Shown here in pieces: positions 40,806 through 49,341 of a stretch of 64,000 bases of DNA; position 1 is the first letter of the stretch, and every line of letters begins with the position of its first letter. The stretch spans positions 62,001-126,000 of the forward strand of contig DWWL01000007.1 of the NCBI GenBank assembly GCA_019119775.1, written 5' to 3'. A program made the position numbers and the translations under genes. Source of the stretch: Candidatus Lachnoclostridium pullistercoris. Its GTDB lineage: Bacteria; Bacillota; Clostridia; Lachnospirales; Lachnospiraceae. Below the pieces are notes generated by a model, which had not been told where the DNA came from, made no database searches, and was given only the letters and a program-made list of their open reading frames with translations.

Positions 40806-40833
40806 CAGAAGCCGGAAAAACTTCCGGCTTCTG
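40806..40833 (+). promoter_or_regulatory. Perfect 12-bp hairpin in the MATE leader
   Basis: CAGAAGCCGGAA-AAAC-TTCCGGCTTCTG, starting about 10 bases after the expected transcription start and with no T-run behind it. It is likely an RNA-stabilising or regulatory stem rather than a terminator. Confidence 0.6.
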
Positions 40834-40904
40834 GGATAGAGGATCGCTTTGCACTCTGTGCTCCTGCGATCTGCGAAAGCGAAACGTCAAAGGGGGATGA
40901 ACCA

Positions 40905-42269
40905 ATGATAAAGGAATCAGAAACAGAACAGAATCAGGTATTTGAACGTCTTCCCGTGGGGCAGGCCCTGCGGGTGATGATTGTTCCGGCGGTGATCAGC
41001 CAGCTGATCGTGCTGATCTACAACATGGCGGATACATTCTATGTGGGGCGCACGGGAAATCCATACATGGTGGCGGGGACGTCCTTGATTCTGCCGGTAT
41101 TTAACATTACGCTCTGCCTGGCGGGTCTGGCAGGAGTGGGCGGCGGCGCCCTGATCTCCCGGCTTCTGGGAAAGGGGAGAGAGGATGAGGCCAGGAGAGT
41201 GAGCGTGTTCTCCCTCTATCTGGGAATTTCCATCGCCGCCCTGTTTTCCGTGGGAATGGCGGTCTTTATGGAACCGGTTCTTGGGATTTTGGGCGCGGGG
41301 GAAAATACATATGCCTATGCCAGACAGTACGCTCTGTGCGTGATCGTGGCCGGCGGAGTGCCAACCGTGCTCTCTAACGTCCTCTCCAATCTGATCCGCA
41401 GCGTGGGGCGTTCTAAGGAGGCAGGCACGGGAATCGTGCTGGGCGGCGTGCTGAACATTATCCTGGACCCGGTCTTTATGTTCCTTCTGCTGCCGGACGG
41501 GTACGAAGTGCTGGGAGCGGGAATTGCCACCTGCCTGTCCAATTGCATCGCCTGCCTGTATTTTCTCACAGTGCTGGCCCGCATGGGACGTCAGTCGGTG
41601 ATCACCTTCCGGCCGGGAGCCGGCATGGCGGAGAAAGCCAGCGTAGCCGCTGTATTTGCTGTGGGGATTCCCTCCGCCATCGCTTCCCTGCTGTTTGATC
41701 TGGACTATATTGTGATTGACCGGCTGATGGTGTCCTACCATGATCTGGCGCTGGCGGCCATCGGGATCGTGCTGAAGGTGGAGCGTTTCCCATTAAATGT
41801 GGGAATCGGAATCTGCCAGGGAATGATGCCTCTGGTGGCTTACAGCTTTGCCGCGGAAAACCACGGCAGGATGAACGAGTTTATCCGCCGTTCCCGGCTA
41901 CTGGGCCTTTTTGTGGCGGCAGTGAGCATTCTGCTCTATGAAGTGTTTGCGTCCCAGTTTGTGAGGATCTTTATTTCTGACGCGCAGACGGTGGAAATGG
42001 CGTCCCGGTTTCTGCGGATCCGGGTTCTGGCCACCCCGCTCATGTTTCTCAGCTTTTTTACCGTCTATCTGTTCCAGGCGTTCGGAATGGGGAGAAAATC
42101 TCTGTTTCTCGGTGTGACCAGGTGGCTGGTGTTCAACATTCCCATGCTGTTTCTGCTGAACGCGGTGTTCGGCATGTACGGGATTGTCTGGTCCCAGGCG
42201 GCCGCAGATGTCCTCACCGTGTGCCTGTCCTTCTATGTGTATGGAAAGTACGGGCCGGCAAGGACATAG
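40905..42269 (+). CDS. MATE family efflux transporter
   Basis: 454 residues from ATG 40,905 (AAAGGGGGATG upstream); a long upstream extension through the repeat and leader is not credible. Landmarks: VPAVISQLIVLIYNMADTFYVG (core YNMADTFYVGRTG, about 42-54), GGGALISRLLGKGREDEA (about 82-99) and second-half MPLVAYSFAAENHGRMNEFI. It belongs to the NorM/DinF-like branch common in Firmicutes and differs clearly from the MATE protein at 35,240. It converges with the EamA gene, 21 bases apart. Confidence 0.88.
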   Translation: MIKESETEQNQVFERLPVGQALRVMIVPAVISQLIVLIYNMADTFYVGRTGNPYMVAGTSLILPVFNITLCLAGLAGVGGGALISRLLGKGREDEARRVSVFSLYLGISIAALFSVGMAVFMEPVLGILGAGENTYAYARQYALCVIVAGGVPTVLSNVLSNLIRSVGRSKEAGTGIVLGGVLNIILDPVFMFLLLPDGYEVLGAGIATCLSNCIACLYFLTVLARMGRQSVITFRPGAGMAEKASVAAVFAVGIPSAIASLLFDLDYIVIDRLMVSYHDLALAAIGIVLKVERFPLNVGIGICQGMMPLVAYSFAAENHGRMNEFIRRSRLLGLFVAAVSILLYEVFASQFVRIFISDAQTVEMASRFLRIRVLATPLMFLSFFTVYLFQAFGMGRKSLFLGVTRWLVFNIPMLFLLNAVFGMYGIVWSQAAADVLTVCLSFYVYGKYGPART

Positions 42270-42290
42270 GGGAGTGCCGGAAGAGGGATG

Positions 42291-43181
42291 TCATCCCTTC
42301 TTCCCGGGCAGCTCATTCAGGAGAGTAAATCCCAGAATCATCGCTCCGCCGAGAGCCTGGACGGCTGTCATAGGTTCTCCCAGGAGAAGAACGGAGATGA
42401 GAGCGGCCACCAGGGGATCGATGTAGCTTAAGAGAGCGGTTTCCTGCCCGCTTAAGTCTTTCAGGGCGGAAAAATACATGCAGTAGGTGACGCCGGTGTG
42501 GATCAGGCCGACGATCAGCAGGGACGCCAGGCCGGGGCCGTCCAAAAGCTGCGGGTGAAACCCGCCGGTGAGGATTACGTAGGGCAGCAGGATGAGGATG
42601 GCTCCGCCGAACTGGATCAGGGTGCGGTGGATGCCGGTCACCTGGCGGATCCGCTTGTTCATCAAAATGACGGCTGCGTAAAAGACGGCGGCACCCAGGC
42701 CGAAGAGGACGCCGATAAAGTCCGTCCCGTTTCCGGCGCCTCCTGCGCCGATGATCAGTACCAGCCCGGCCGTGGACATGACAAAGCAGAACAGCTGCCG
42801 CAGGGTCATTTTCTCATGAAAAAGGAGAGGACAGGCGGCGATGACGATGACCGGCGCGAAATAATAGCTTAAGGTAGCCATGGAAATGGTGGTGTAGCGG
42901 TAAGCCTGAAATAAAAGGACCCAGTTGACGCCCATGGCCATGCCGGAGAGAAGGAGCAGAGGAAGCTCCTTTTTTATATGGGAGGAAATTCCGTTTTTTA
43001 AAGAGGGCTTCTGTCCGCTGACTGTGAGATAGACGAGAATGAAGGCCGAGGCCAGAACGGCCCGGCACAGGGCCAGCTCGCCGGAGCTGACTGAGATATT
43101 TCTGGTAAACAGGCCCAGCGTTCCGAAGATGACCATGGATGCGGTGAGCAGGAAACGGGGACTGAAATGAAAGTTTCGCAT
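42291..43181 (-). CDS. EamA/DMT-family transporter
   Basis: 296 residues from ATG 43,181, with CAGGAGGAACCT upstream. Ten membrane helices in two EamA repeats: the first starts FLLTASMVIFGTLGLFTRN and the second FIGVLFGLGAAVFYAAVILMNK. Conserved bits are ELALCRAVLASAFIL and LSYIDPLVAALISVLLLGEPM. It would export amino acids or small metabolites; RhaT/RarD-like substrates cannot be predicted. It is divergent from the AKR operon at 43,460 with about 280 bases between. Confidence 0.85.
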   Translation of the reverse strand: MRNFHFSPRFLLTASMVIFGTLGLFTRNISVSSGELALCRAVLASAFILVYLTVSGQKPSLKNGISSHIKKELPLLLLSGMAMGVNWVLLFQAYRYTTISMATLSYYFAPVIVIAACPLLFHEKMTLRQLFCFVMSTAGLVLIIGAGGAGNGTDFIGVLFGLGAAVFYAAVILMNKRIRQVTGIHRTLIQFGGAILILLPYVILTGGFHPQLLDGPGLASLLIVGLIHTGVTYCMYFSALKDLSGQETALLSYIDPLVAALISVLLLGEPMTAVQALGGAMILGFTLLNELPGKKG

Positions 43182-43233
43182 AGGTTCCTCCTGACAGTAA
43201 AAATGGCGGATATGCCGGGGCATATCTTTTGTG

Positions 43234-43262
43234 AGTATAAAACGGCGGCGCCGGGAGCGCAA
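43234..43262 (-). promoter_or_regulatory. Promoter for the EamA gene
   Basis: Minus strand TTGCGC (43,262-43,257), a 17-bp spacer and TATACT (43,239-43,234). Confidence 0.55.
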
Positions 43263-43361
43263 CTGTTTTTTAGGCGCAGAGCCGTGCATCTTCAGCGTAA
43301 AGGCCGGCGTTCTCCCTCTCGGAACCCCGCGTATTCAGAAAAAGATTTTTTGAAACAGCGG

Positions 43362-43392
43362 TTGACTTAAAGTAAACTTTAAGGAATATAAT
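43362..43392 (+). promoter_or_regulatory. AKR operon promoter with MerR-type operator
   Basis: TTGACT (43,362-43,367), a 19-bp spacer and consensus TATAAT (43,387-43,392). The dyad ACTTAAAG-N4-CTTTAAGG (43,365-43,384) fills the spacer. It matches the DUF362 promoter dyad (32,606-32,625) in both arms but one end base. The over-long spacer plus central dyad is the known MerR-family design (as in AdhR/NmlR-type regulators). Confidence 0.8.
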
Positions 43393-43459
43393 GAATGCAA
43401 TTCCGGCGGGAATCCTGGGATTTCCGGCCCGGCGGCAGGAAGAAAGAGAGGTAGAACGT

Positions 43460-44593
43460 ATGATTTACAGAGACTTTAAGGACTTAAAGCTGTCGGCTCT
43501 CGGCATGGGAGCCATGCGTCTTCCGGTAATGGACGGGGACGACTCAAAAGTGGACAGGGAGAAGGCGCAGGCGATGGTGGATTTTGCCATGGAGCACGGC
43601 GTCAATTACTTCGACACGGCCTGGGGCTACCACGGCGGCCAGTCAGAGCTGGTGATGGGGCAGGCGTTGAAGAAGTATCCCAGGGACAGCTTTTATCTGG
43701 CCACCAAATTTCCCGGCTACGATCTGTCCAACATGGACAAGGTGGAGGAGATTTTTGAAAAGCAGCTGGAAAAATGCGCCGTGGACTATTTTGACTTTTA
43801 TCTGTTCCACAACGTGTGCGAGATGAATATTGACGCCTATCTGGACCCGAAATACGGCATCTATGACTATCTGATGCGACAGAAGGAAAACGGGAGAATC
43901 TGCCATCTTGGCTTTTCCGCCCACGGCGGACTGGATGTGATGAAGCGTTTTCTTGAGGCTTACGGAAAAGACATGGAATTCTGCCAGATCCAGCTGAATT
44001 ATCTGGACTGGGAATTCCAGGACGCGAAAGAGAAGGTGGAGCTGATCCGCTCCTACGGCATTCCCGTGTGGGTGATGGAGCCTCTCCGCGGCGGCAGGCT
44101 GGCGTCCCTGGCGAAAGAGGATGAGGAAAAGCTGAGAGCGCTGCGCCCGGATGAGAAGATCCCGGCCTGGGCCTTCCGCTTTCTCCAGAGCCTTCCGGAG
44201 GTGACCATGGTGCTGTCCGGCATGTCCAGCATGGAACAGCTGAAGGAAAATATCAGCACCTTTGAGGAGGAGCGCCCTCTGACGGAGGAGGAGATGAAAG
44301 TCCTGCTCTCCATCGCCGGCGGGATGGTGGAGAAGATCGCCCTTCCCTGCACGGCCTGCCATTACTGCGTCAGCCACTGTCCCCAGGGATTGGACATTCC
44401 CGGTCTGCTGAGCTTATACAACGAGCACTGCTTTACCGGCGGCGGCTTCATCGCTCCCATGGCTTTATCGGCCATCCCCAAAGACAAATGGCCGGGAGCC
44501 TGCATCGGCTGCCGAAGCTGTGAGGCCGTCTGCCCGCAGCAGATCAAGATCTCAGAGGCAATGGCGGATTTTGCCGGAAAACTGGAGGGATAA
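43460..44593 (+). CDS. Aldo/keto reductase with 2x[4Fe-4S] tail, intact tetrad
   Basis: 377 residues from ATG 43,460. The AKR catalytic tetrad is complete: Asp52 and Tyr57 in NYFDTAWGYHGG, Lys83 in ATKFPGY and His117 in YLFHNV. Two ferredoxin motifs lie at the C-terminus: CTACHYCVSHCPQG (about 301-314) and CIGCRSCEAVCPQQ (about 352-365). It is a member of the large clostridial 'aldo/keto reductase, 4Fe-4S' group; substrates are unknown. It is the first gene after a MerR-type promoter and is followed without a gap by the divergent AKR gene, with which it must be co-transcribed. Confidence 0.9.
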   Translation: MIYRDFKDLKLSALGMGAMRLPVMDGDDSKVDREKAQAMVDFAMEHGVNYFDTAWGYHGGQSELVMGQALKKYPRDSFYLATKFPGYDLSNMDKVEEIFEKQLEKCAVDYFDFYLFHNVCEMNIDAYLDPKYGIYDYLMRQKENGRICHLGFSAHGGLDVMKRFLEAYGKDMEFCQIQLNYLDWEFQDAKEKVELIRSYGIPVWVMEPLRGGRLASLAKEDEEKLRALRPDEKIPAWAFRFLQSLPEVTMVLSGMSSMEQLKENISTFEEERPLTEEEMKVLLSIAGGMVEKIALPCTACHYCVSHCPQGLDIPGLLSLYNEHCFTGGGFIAPMALSAIPKDKWPGACIGCRSCEAVCPQQIKISEAMADFAGKLEG

Positions 44594-45691
44594 ATGATGG
44601 AATATCGGAAACTTCCGGGCGGGACGGAAAATATCAGCGTCATCGGCCTGGGAAACAGCTCTTCCGGCGAGGCGGGGGAGAAAGAGACGGAGGCAGTGGT
44701 CTCCCTGGCCCTGGAAAACGGGATCAACTATTTTGACATGGCGGCGGCGGACGCTGTTCCCTTTGAGGCCTACGGCCGGGCCACGGCCGGCTGCCGGGAG
44801 AAGGTGTATTTTCAGGTGCACTTTGGAGCCGACTACCGCACTGGGAAATACGGCTGGACCACTGAGCTGGAAGAGATCAAGCGGTCTGTGGACTGGCAGC
44901 TGAAAGCCCTGAAGACGGACTATATTGATTTCGGCTTTATTCACTGCATAGATGAGGAAAAAGACCTTGAGCAGGTGATGGAAAACGGCGTCATCGACCA
45001 CATCCTGACACTGAAAAAGGAAGGAGTGGTGCGCCATATCGGCCTTTCTTCCCACACGCCGGCCGTGGTGAACCGGCTGCTGGACAGAAAGCTGTTAAAT
45101 ATGGTCATGTTCAGCATCAATCCCGCCTACGATTACCGCCGCGGAGAGTACGCCATCGGCGGTGTGGACGAGCGCCAGGCTTTGTACCGCCGCTGTGAGG
45201 CGGAGCAGGTGGGCATCTCCGTCATGAAGGCATTCTGCGGCGGACAGCTGCTGAATGAGAAGACCTCCCCCTTCGGAAAAGCCCTCACGGAGTACCAGTG
45301 CATTCAGTACGCCCTGGACAAGCCGGGAGTGGTGACGGTCCTTCCAGGAGTGAGAAACAGGGACGACCTGCGCCGGCTTCTGGGATTTTTCCAGGCGGAG
45401 CCTGCCGAAAAGGACTATTCTGTCATCAGCACGTTTGCCCCCCAGGACGCGGAGGGCAGCTGTGTTTACTGTAACCACTGCCAGCCCTGCCCAGCCGGCC
45501 TGGACGTGGCCCTGATCAACAAGTATTACGATCTGGCAAAGGCTGGGGATGAGCTGGCTGCCGACCACTACGCCAACCTGGAGAAAAAAGCCTCCGGCTG
45601 CATCGGCTGCGGCCACTGCGACCGGCGCTGCCCCTTCCATGTGGCCCAGTCAGAGCGGATGAAGGAGATCAGCGCTTATTTTGGAGCGTGA
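44594..45691 (+). CDS. Aldo/keto reductase-like protein with 2x[4Fe-4S] tail, altered active site (type II copy)
   Basis: 365 residues; ATG directly follows the upstream stop codon (TAAATG). The AKR fold is evident (ENGINYFDMA, LKTDYIDFGFIH), and the ferredoxin motifs are CVYCNHCQPCPAG and CIGCGHCDRRCPFH near the end. Tetrad Asp48 and His117 remain, but the Tyr position is Asp53 and the T-K pair is replaced in QVHFG (74-78). This parallels the protein at 30,268 (Glu and QGHFG). The two proteins also share SINPA-Y/F-D and TSPFG-x-AL blocks, so they are one subfamily. Its operon partner has a normal active site. Confidence 0.87.
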   Translation: MMEYRKLPGGTENISVIGLGNSSSGEAGEKETEAVVSLALENGINYFDMAAADAVPFEAYGRATAGCREKVYFQVHFGADYRTGKYGWTTELEEIKRSVDWQLKALKTDYIDFGFIHCIDEEKDLEQVMENGVIDHILTLKKEGVVRHIGLSSHTPAVVNRLLDRKLLNMVMFSINPAYDYRRGEYAIGGVDERQALYRRCEAEQVGISVMKAFCGGQLLNEKTSPFGKALTEYQCIQYALDKPGVVTVLPGVRNRDDLRRLLGFFQAEPAEKDYSVISTFAPQDAEGSCVYCNHCQPCPAGLDVALINKYYDLAKAGDELAADHYANLEKKASGCIGCGHCDRRCPFHVAQSERMKEISAYFGA

Positions 45692-45728
45692 GTGTCTGCC
45701 GCCTCTGCCGACGGCAGGAAAAATGCCG

Positions 45729-45750
45729 CCTGTACAGAAAAAAGTACAGG
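45729..45750 (+). promoter_or_regulatory. Inverted repeat upstream of the DUF296 promoter
   Basis: CCTGTAC, 8 bases, GTACAGG: a perfect 7-bp dyad 19 bases before the -35 box. Could be an operator or the end of the AKR transcript; there is no T-run. Confidence 0.45.
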
Positions 45751-45768
45751 ATCTGCCCGCTGGGCCCC

Positions 45769-45797
45769 TTGAAAGTGGACTCTCATAAGGGTATACT
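45769..45797 (+). promoter_or_regulatory. Promoter for the PPC/DUF296 gene
   Basis: TTGAAA (45,769-45,774), a 17-bp spacer and TATACT (45,792-45,797). Confidence 0.7.
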
Positions 45798-45891
45798 GTA
45801 TACATAAACGGCGGGGATCCGCGGCGGAACGCAGCTGCGGCCCCTGCCGGGAACCAATGAGGCAATAGGCATTGAGAAAGGAGAGTCCGCG

Positions 45892-46320
45892 ATGGAGTAC
45901 AGAAAATTTGGCAGTGACTATGTGGTGAGAATGGACCGGGGAGAAGAGATCCTGGCCTGCGTGGAGGAGGTCTGCAAAAAGGAGCAGATCCGTCTTGGCA
46001 GCTTAAACGGCCTGGGGGCTGTGGGAGCCGCAGATCTGGGAGTGTTTGACACGAAGGAATTCCGCTACCGGACGGAAACCTATGAGGGGGATTACGAGAT
46101 CGCTTCCTGCATGGGAAATATTTCCACCATGGACGGAAAGACCTACCTTCATGTGCACGCGGTGATCGCAAACAGCGCGGAGGGAGAGGTCCACGGCGGA
46201 CATTTAAGCCGCGGGGTCATCAGCCTTACCGGAGAGTTTGTCATCCACGCCATCGACGGAGAGGTTGACCGGAAATATTCCGATGAGGTGGGACTGAATC
46301 TGATCCGCTTCCTTTCCTGA
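45892..46320 (+). CDS. PPC/DUF296 domain protein
   Basis: 142 residues forming a single PPC (plant and prokaryote conserved) domain. Landmarks: GEEILACVEEVCKKEQIRLGSLNGLGAV (core LGSLNGLGAV), then metal-site histidines in YLHVHAVIAN (about 83-92) and VHGGHLSRGVI (about 101-111), and a GEFVIHAIDGEV ending. Family members are trimeric; in plants the domain is linked to AT-hooks, whereas bacterial single-domain forms have no proven function despite the 'DNA-binding' label. It is a single transcription unit with its own promoter and terminator. Confidence 0.88.
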   Translation: MEYRKFGSDYVVRMDRGEEILACVEEVCKKEQIRLGSLNGLGAVGAADLGVFDTKEFRYRTETYEGDYEIASCMGNISTMDGKTYLHVHAVIANSAEGEVHGGHLSRGVISLTGEFVIHAIDGEVDRKYSDEVGLNLIRFLS

Positions 46321-46374
46321 CAGGGAAAAGCTGCGGCAGAATCAAAAATTGACGGAAAAATAGAAGATTTTTTG

Positions 46375-46420
46375 AAAAAACGGAGAAGTGCCCGGCGGTC
46401 TTCTTCGTTTTTTTTGTTTA
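46375..46420 (+). terminator. Terminator after the DUF296 gene
   Basis: AAAAAACGGAGAAG pairs with CTTCTTCGTTTTTT around a GC-rich loop, with a long T-run. Confidence 0.8.
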
Positions 46421-46464
46421 ACAGAAAACTCCACCCCATCACGATCCGATTATTCCCAAATCTC

Positions 46465-46493
46465 TTTACATTAATGCTTTAAAGTGATATGAT
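46465..46493 (+). promoter_or_regulatory. Promoter for the amidohydrolase pair
   Basis: TTTACA (46,465-46,470), a 17-bp spacer and TATGAT (46,488-46,493), 53 bases before the start codon. Confidence 0.65.
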
Positions 46494-46546
46494 AATTTAG
46501 AATCGGCCGCAGCAAAAGGCAATACAGCTGTGCTGGAAAGGAGAAC

Positions 46547-47767
46547 ATGATGAAGAGAACCATTTTAAAATGCGGACAGCTTTTTTGCGGTGTGGATGAA
46601 ACCGTGAAGGAACAGATGGCTGTGACGGTGGAGGGCAACCACATTGTCTGCGTGGCTCCCTGGAAGGACGGGGCAGCTCCGGCGGACGCTGAGGTGATCG
46701 ATCTTACCGACAAATTCGTGATGCCGGGACTGATCGATGCCCACGTCCATGTAAATATGAACGGAGAGCCCAACACGGACAATCTGGCGAAGCTCAGCAC
46801 CGGTGAATTTGCCCTGGTGTCCATGGTAAATGCCCAGAGCGATCTGATGGCCGGCTTTACCACCATCCGTGATGAGGGAGCCGTAGGATTTTCCGATGTA
46901 GCCCTGCGCAACGCCATCAACGCCGGTCTGGTAGCCGGCCCCAGGATGTTTGTGTCCGGAGTGGCCATCAGCTCGACCGGAGGCCATGGGGACGCCAGCT
47001 TTGCGCCCGGAGTGACGGGAGGCGCGATGGCCAGCATCGTCAACAGCCCGGACGAGGCGAGAAAAGCAGCCCGCTACACCTTCAAGTACGGGGCAGACCA
47101 GATCAAGATCATGGCCACCGGCGGCGTGATGAGCTACGGAGACGAGCCGGGCGCGCCGGAGCTGAGCCTGGAAGAGATGAAGGCAGCTCTGGATGTGGCC
47201 AACAGCCGGGGAAAGATTTCCTCCGCCCACGCCCATGGGGCAGAGGGCATTAAAAATGCCATCTGGGCCGGCATCACCTCCATCGAGCACGGAATGCTCA
47301 TCGACGACGAGGGCATGGAACTGATGCAAAAGCACGGCACCTACCTGATTCCTACCATCATTGCGGCCTATCAGATCGTGGAATTCGGAAAGACGGGAGC
47401 GCTGGCTCCCTGGATGGTGGAGAAAGCCGATCTCTGCCTGAAAAATCACGGCGAGCACTTAAAGAAGATGATCTCCATGGGGATCAACATCGGCTTCGGA
47501 ACGGACTCCGGAACCTGCTTTAACCGCCACGGTGAGCAGGCCCTGGAATTTGAGCTTATGACCCGCTGCGGCTTTACCCCGGTGCAGACGCTCCTGGCGG
47601 CCACGAAGGTCAATTCCCGCCTGTTAAAGTGGGACGACCGGATCGGTTCTGTGGAGGAAGGAAAACTGGCGGATATTGTCGCCTTCGACGGCGATCCGTT
47701 AAAGGACATCAAAGCCATGACCCGCTGCGCCTTCGTCATGAAGGACGGCCAGGTCTACAAACACTGA
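46547..47767 (+). CDS. Amidohydrolase, imidazolonepropionase/Xaa-Pro dipeptidase-like, copy 1
   Basis: 406 residues. Metal-site motifs in order: PGLIDAHVHVNMNGE (His at about 67 and 69), QIKIMATGGVMSYGDEPGAPE (core IKIMATGGVMS, where the Lys is the probable carboxylated ligand, about 183), SSAHAHGAEGIKNA, SIEHGMLIDDEG and FGTDSGTCFNRHG with the catalytic Asp (about 318). The family (COG1228) includes prolidase-like enzymes acting on N-acyl or Xaa-Pro compounds and carboxypeptidase-like ochratoxinases; the substrate is not predictable. RBS AAAGGAGAAC. A close paralogue starts 15 bases downstream. Confidence 0.82.
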   Translation: MMKRTILKCGQLFCGVDETVKEQMAVTVEGNHIVCVAPWKDGAAPADAEVIDLTDKFVMPGLIDAHVHVNMNGEPNTDNLAKLSTGEFALVSMVNAQSDLMAGFTTIRDEGAVGFSDVALRNAINAGLVAGPRMFVSGVAISSTGGHGDASFAPGVTGGAMASIVNSPDEARKAARYTFKYGADQIKIMATGGVMSYGDEPGAPELSLEEMKAALDVANSRGKISSAHAHGAEGIKNAIWAGITSIEHGMLIDDEGMELMQKHGTYLIPTIIAAYQIVEFGKTGALAPWMVEKADLCLKNHGEHLKKMISMGINIGFGTDSGTCFNRHGEQALEFELMTRCGFTPVQTLLAATKVNSRLLKWDDRIGSVEEGKLADIVAFDGDPLKDIKAMTRCAFVMKDGQVYKH

Positions 47768-47782
47768 CGGGGAGGGAAAAAC

Positions 47783-49000
47783 ATGAAGCAGGTTATCAAA
47801 TGCGGCCATCTGTTTGACGTCAATGAGAAGGCGTTTAAGGAGCAGGCCAATGTCTACATAGACGGAAATGTGATCACAAAGGTAGAGTATGGAAACGGCG
47901 GGACAGAGGAAGGCTGGGAGGTCGTGGATCTGTCTGACAAGTACGTGATGCCGGGCTTTATCGACTGCCACGTTCATCTGAACATGAACGGAGAGCCGGA
48001 CGGAACGGCTCCCATGGCTGTCGCCACGGACGGCGATATGGCTTTAAAATCCTACGTGTACGCCATGCGGGACCTGATGGCCGGATTTACGGGAGTCAGG
48101 GACGAGGGATCTGTGGGCTTTACGGATATCGCCCTGAGAAATTCTATCGAGAAAGGACTGGTCAAAGGCCCCAGGATCTTCTGCAGCGGCATGCCGCTCG
48201 GCACCACCGGCGGCCATGCGGACTCCCACTTCAACCCCTATTTTGAGGGCAGAACTTCCATGGGTATGATCGTGGACAGCCCAGACGCAGGCCGTGCGGC
48301 TGTGCGGGAGAATTTTAAGCGGGGAGCTGATCAGATCAAGCTCATGGCCACCGGCGGCGTGATGAGCGTGGGAGACGATCCGGGCGCTCCTGAGTTTACG
48401 GTGGAGGAGATGAAGGCCATCTGCGACGAGGCAAAGAGAAAGGGCAAGATCACCAGCGCCCACACCCATGGAACCCTGGGGATCAAATGGGCGGTGGAGG
48501 CCGGAGTGGACACCATCGAGCACGGCACCATGCTGGATGAGGAAGGCGTGCAGATGATGCTGGACAACGGCTCCTGGCTGGTTCCCACCCTCTCCGCTCC
48601 CCACAATATTATGAAGTACGGAGTGGAGGCAGGCATCCCCCAGGAGATGGTGGACAAGTGTGCCCTGGTTGCGGAGCGCCACAAAAAGTCCACGAAGATG
48701 GCTTATGAGGCGGGCGTAAAGATCGCTTTCGGCACAGACACGGGAACCCCCTTTAACGCCCACGGCACCCAGGCTCTGGAATTTGAGCTTCTGGTAAACG
48801 ACGGTTTCCGCCCGGAGGACGCTATCCTTTCCGCCACCAAAAACGCGGCGCAGATGCTCCGCTGGGACCACAAGGTGGGCTCTGTGGAGGCCGGAAAACT
48901 GGCGGATCTGGTGGCAGTGGACTCTGACCCCATCGCTGACATAAGCGTGCTCCAGAAGGTCTCCTTTGTCATGAAGGACGGAGAGATCTTTAAAATGTAA
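47783..49000 (+). CDS. Amidohydrolase, imidazolonepropionase/Xaa-Pro dipeptidase-like, copy 2
   Basis: 405 residues, collinear with copy 1 along its whole length: PGFIDCHVHLNMNGE, then GADQIKLMATGGVMSVGDDPGAPE (core IKLMATGGVMS), SAHTHGTLGIKWA, TIEHGTMLDEEG and FGTDTGTPFNAHGTQALEFEL. All metal ligands seem intact, so it is an active tandem duplicate rather than a decayed one. Differences cluster in the loop after TGGHADSHFNP and in the helix before the Asp motif, consistent with divergent substrate choice or a hetero-oligomer. RBS GGGGAGGG. It ends the operon. Confidence 0.82.
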   Translation: MKQVIKCGHLFDVNEKAFKEQANVYIDGNVITKVEYGNGGTEEGWEVVDLSDKYVMPGFIDCHVHLNMNGEPDGTAPMAVATDGDMALKSYVYAMRDLMAGFTGVRDEGSVGFTDIALRNSIEKGLVKGPRIFCSGMPLGTTGGHADSHFNPYFEGRTSMGMIVDSPDAGRAAVRENFKRGADQIKLMATGGVMSVGDDPGAPEFTVEEMKAICDEAKRKGKITSAHTHGTLGIKWAVEAGVDTIEHGTMLDEEGVQMMLDNGSWLVPTLSAPHNIMKYGVEAGIPQEMVDKCALVAERHKKSTKMAYEAGVKIAFGTDTGTPFNAHGTQALEFELLVNDGFRPEDAILSATKNAAQMLRWDHKVGSVEAGKLADLVAVDSDPIADISVLQKVSFVMKDGEIFKM

Positions 49001-49341
49001 TATTCCGCAGCAGGCTGCGGAGGCAGAGCAGGGAAATGATCTCCGATAAAGCCGGAAGATGATTTCCCGGTGTGAAACGGCCGGCAGGCTGTCTTTTGAA
49101 GGACAGACCTGCCGGCCGTTTTTGCTGCCGGCTGTTTTTTCGGAAACAGCTTTTCAAATTTCCGGGAATATGTTATACTTCTCTCAAGCAGGCGCCGCAC
49201 CGCAGAGCGTGCGCCGGAGAGGGGAGAGGAGTTCCCCGATCGGACCGGCAGCGGCCGGATGGACGTGCAGGCACGGCCGCCCGGCCTGCTGCCCGCGGAA
49301 ATAAATTTCCCTTAGGGGAACAGTGACAAGAGAGGTTTAAC
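49001..49341 (+). other. Gap between amidohydrolase pair and pyrH: terminator and leader, no gene
   Basis: A small stem CCGCAG...CTGCGG (49,006-49,021) follows the stop codon. The main terminator is at 49,077-49,124. A weak promoter, TTTCAA-16-TATACT (about 49,154-49,181), would give pyrH a GC-rich leader of about 155 bases with several possible stems, including TTCCC-TTA-GGGGAA just before the pyrH RBS. No frame with an RBS was found. Confidence 0.5.
49077..49124 (+). terminator. Terminator of the amidohydrolase operon
   Basis: ACGGCCGGCAGG pairs with CCTGCCGGCCGT (inner CTGTC/GACAG), followed by TTTTT. Confidence 0.9.

Noticed and set aside
40572..40904. N-terminal extension of the second MATE protein by 111 residues
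   Set aside because: It runs through the repeat, promoter and leader hairpin; ATG 40,905 has a proper RBS and fits the family length.
42280..42306. Terminator between the second MATE gene and the EamA gene
   Set aside because: GGAAG...CTTCC can pair but there is no T-run on either side; kept only as a possible stem.
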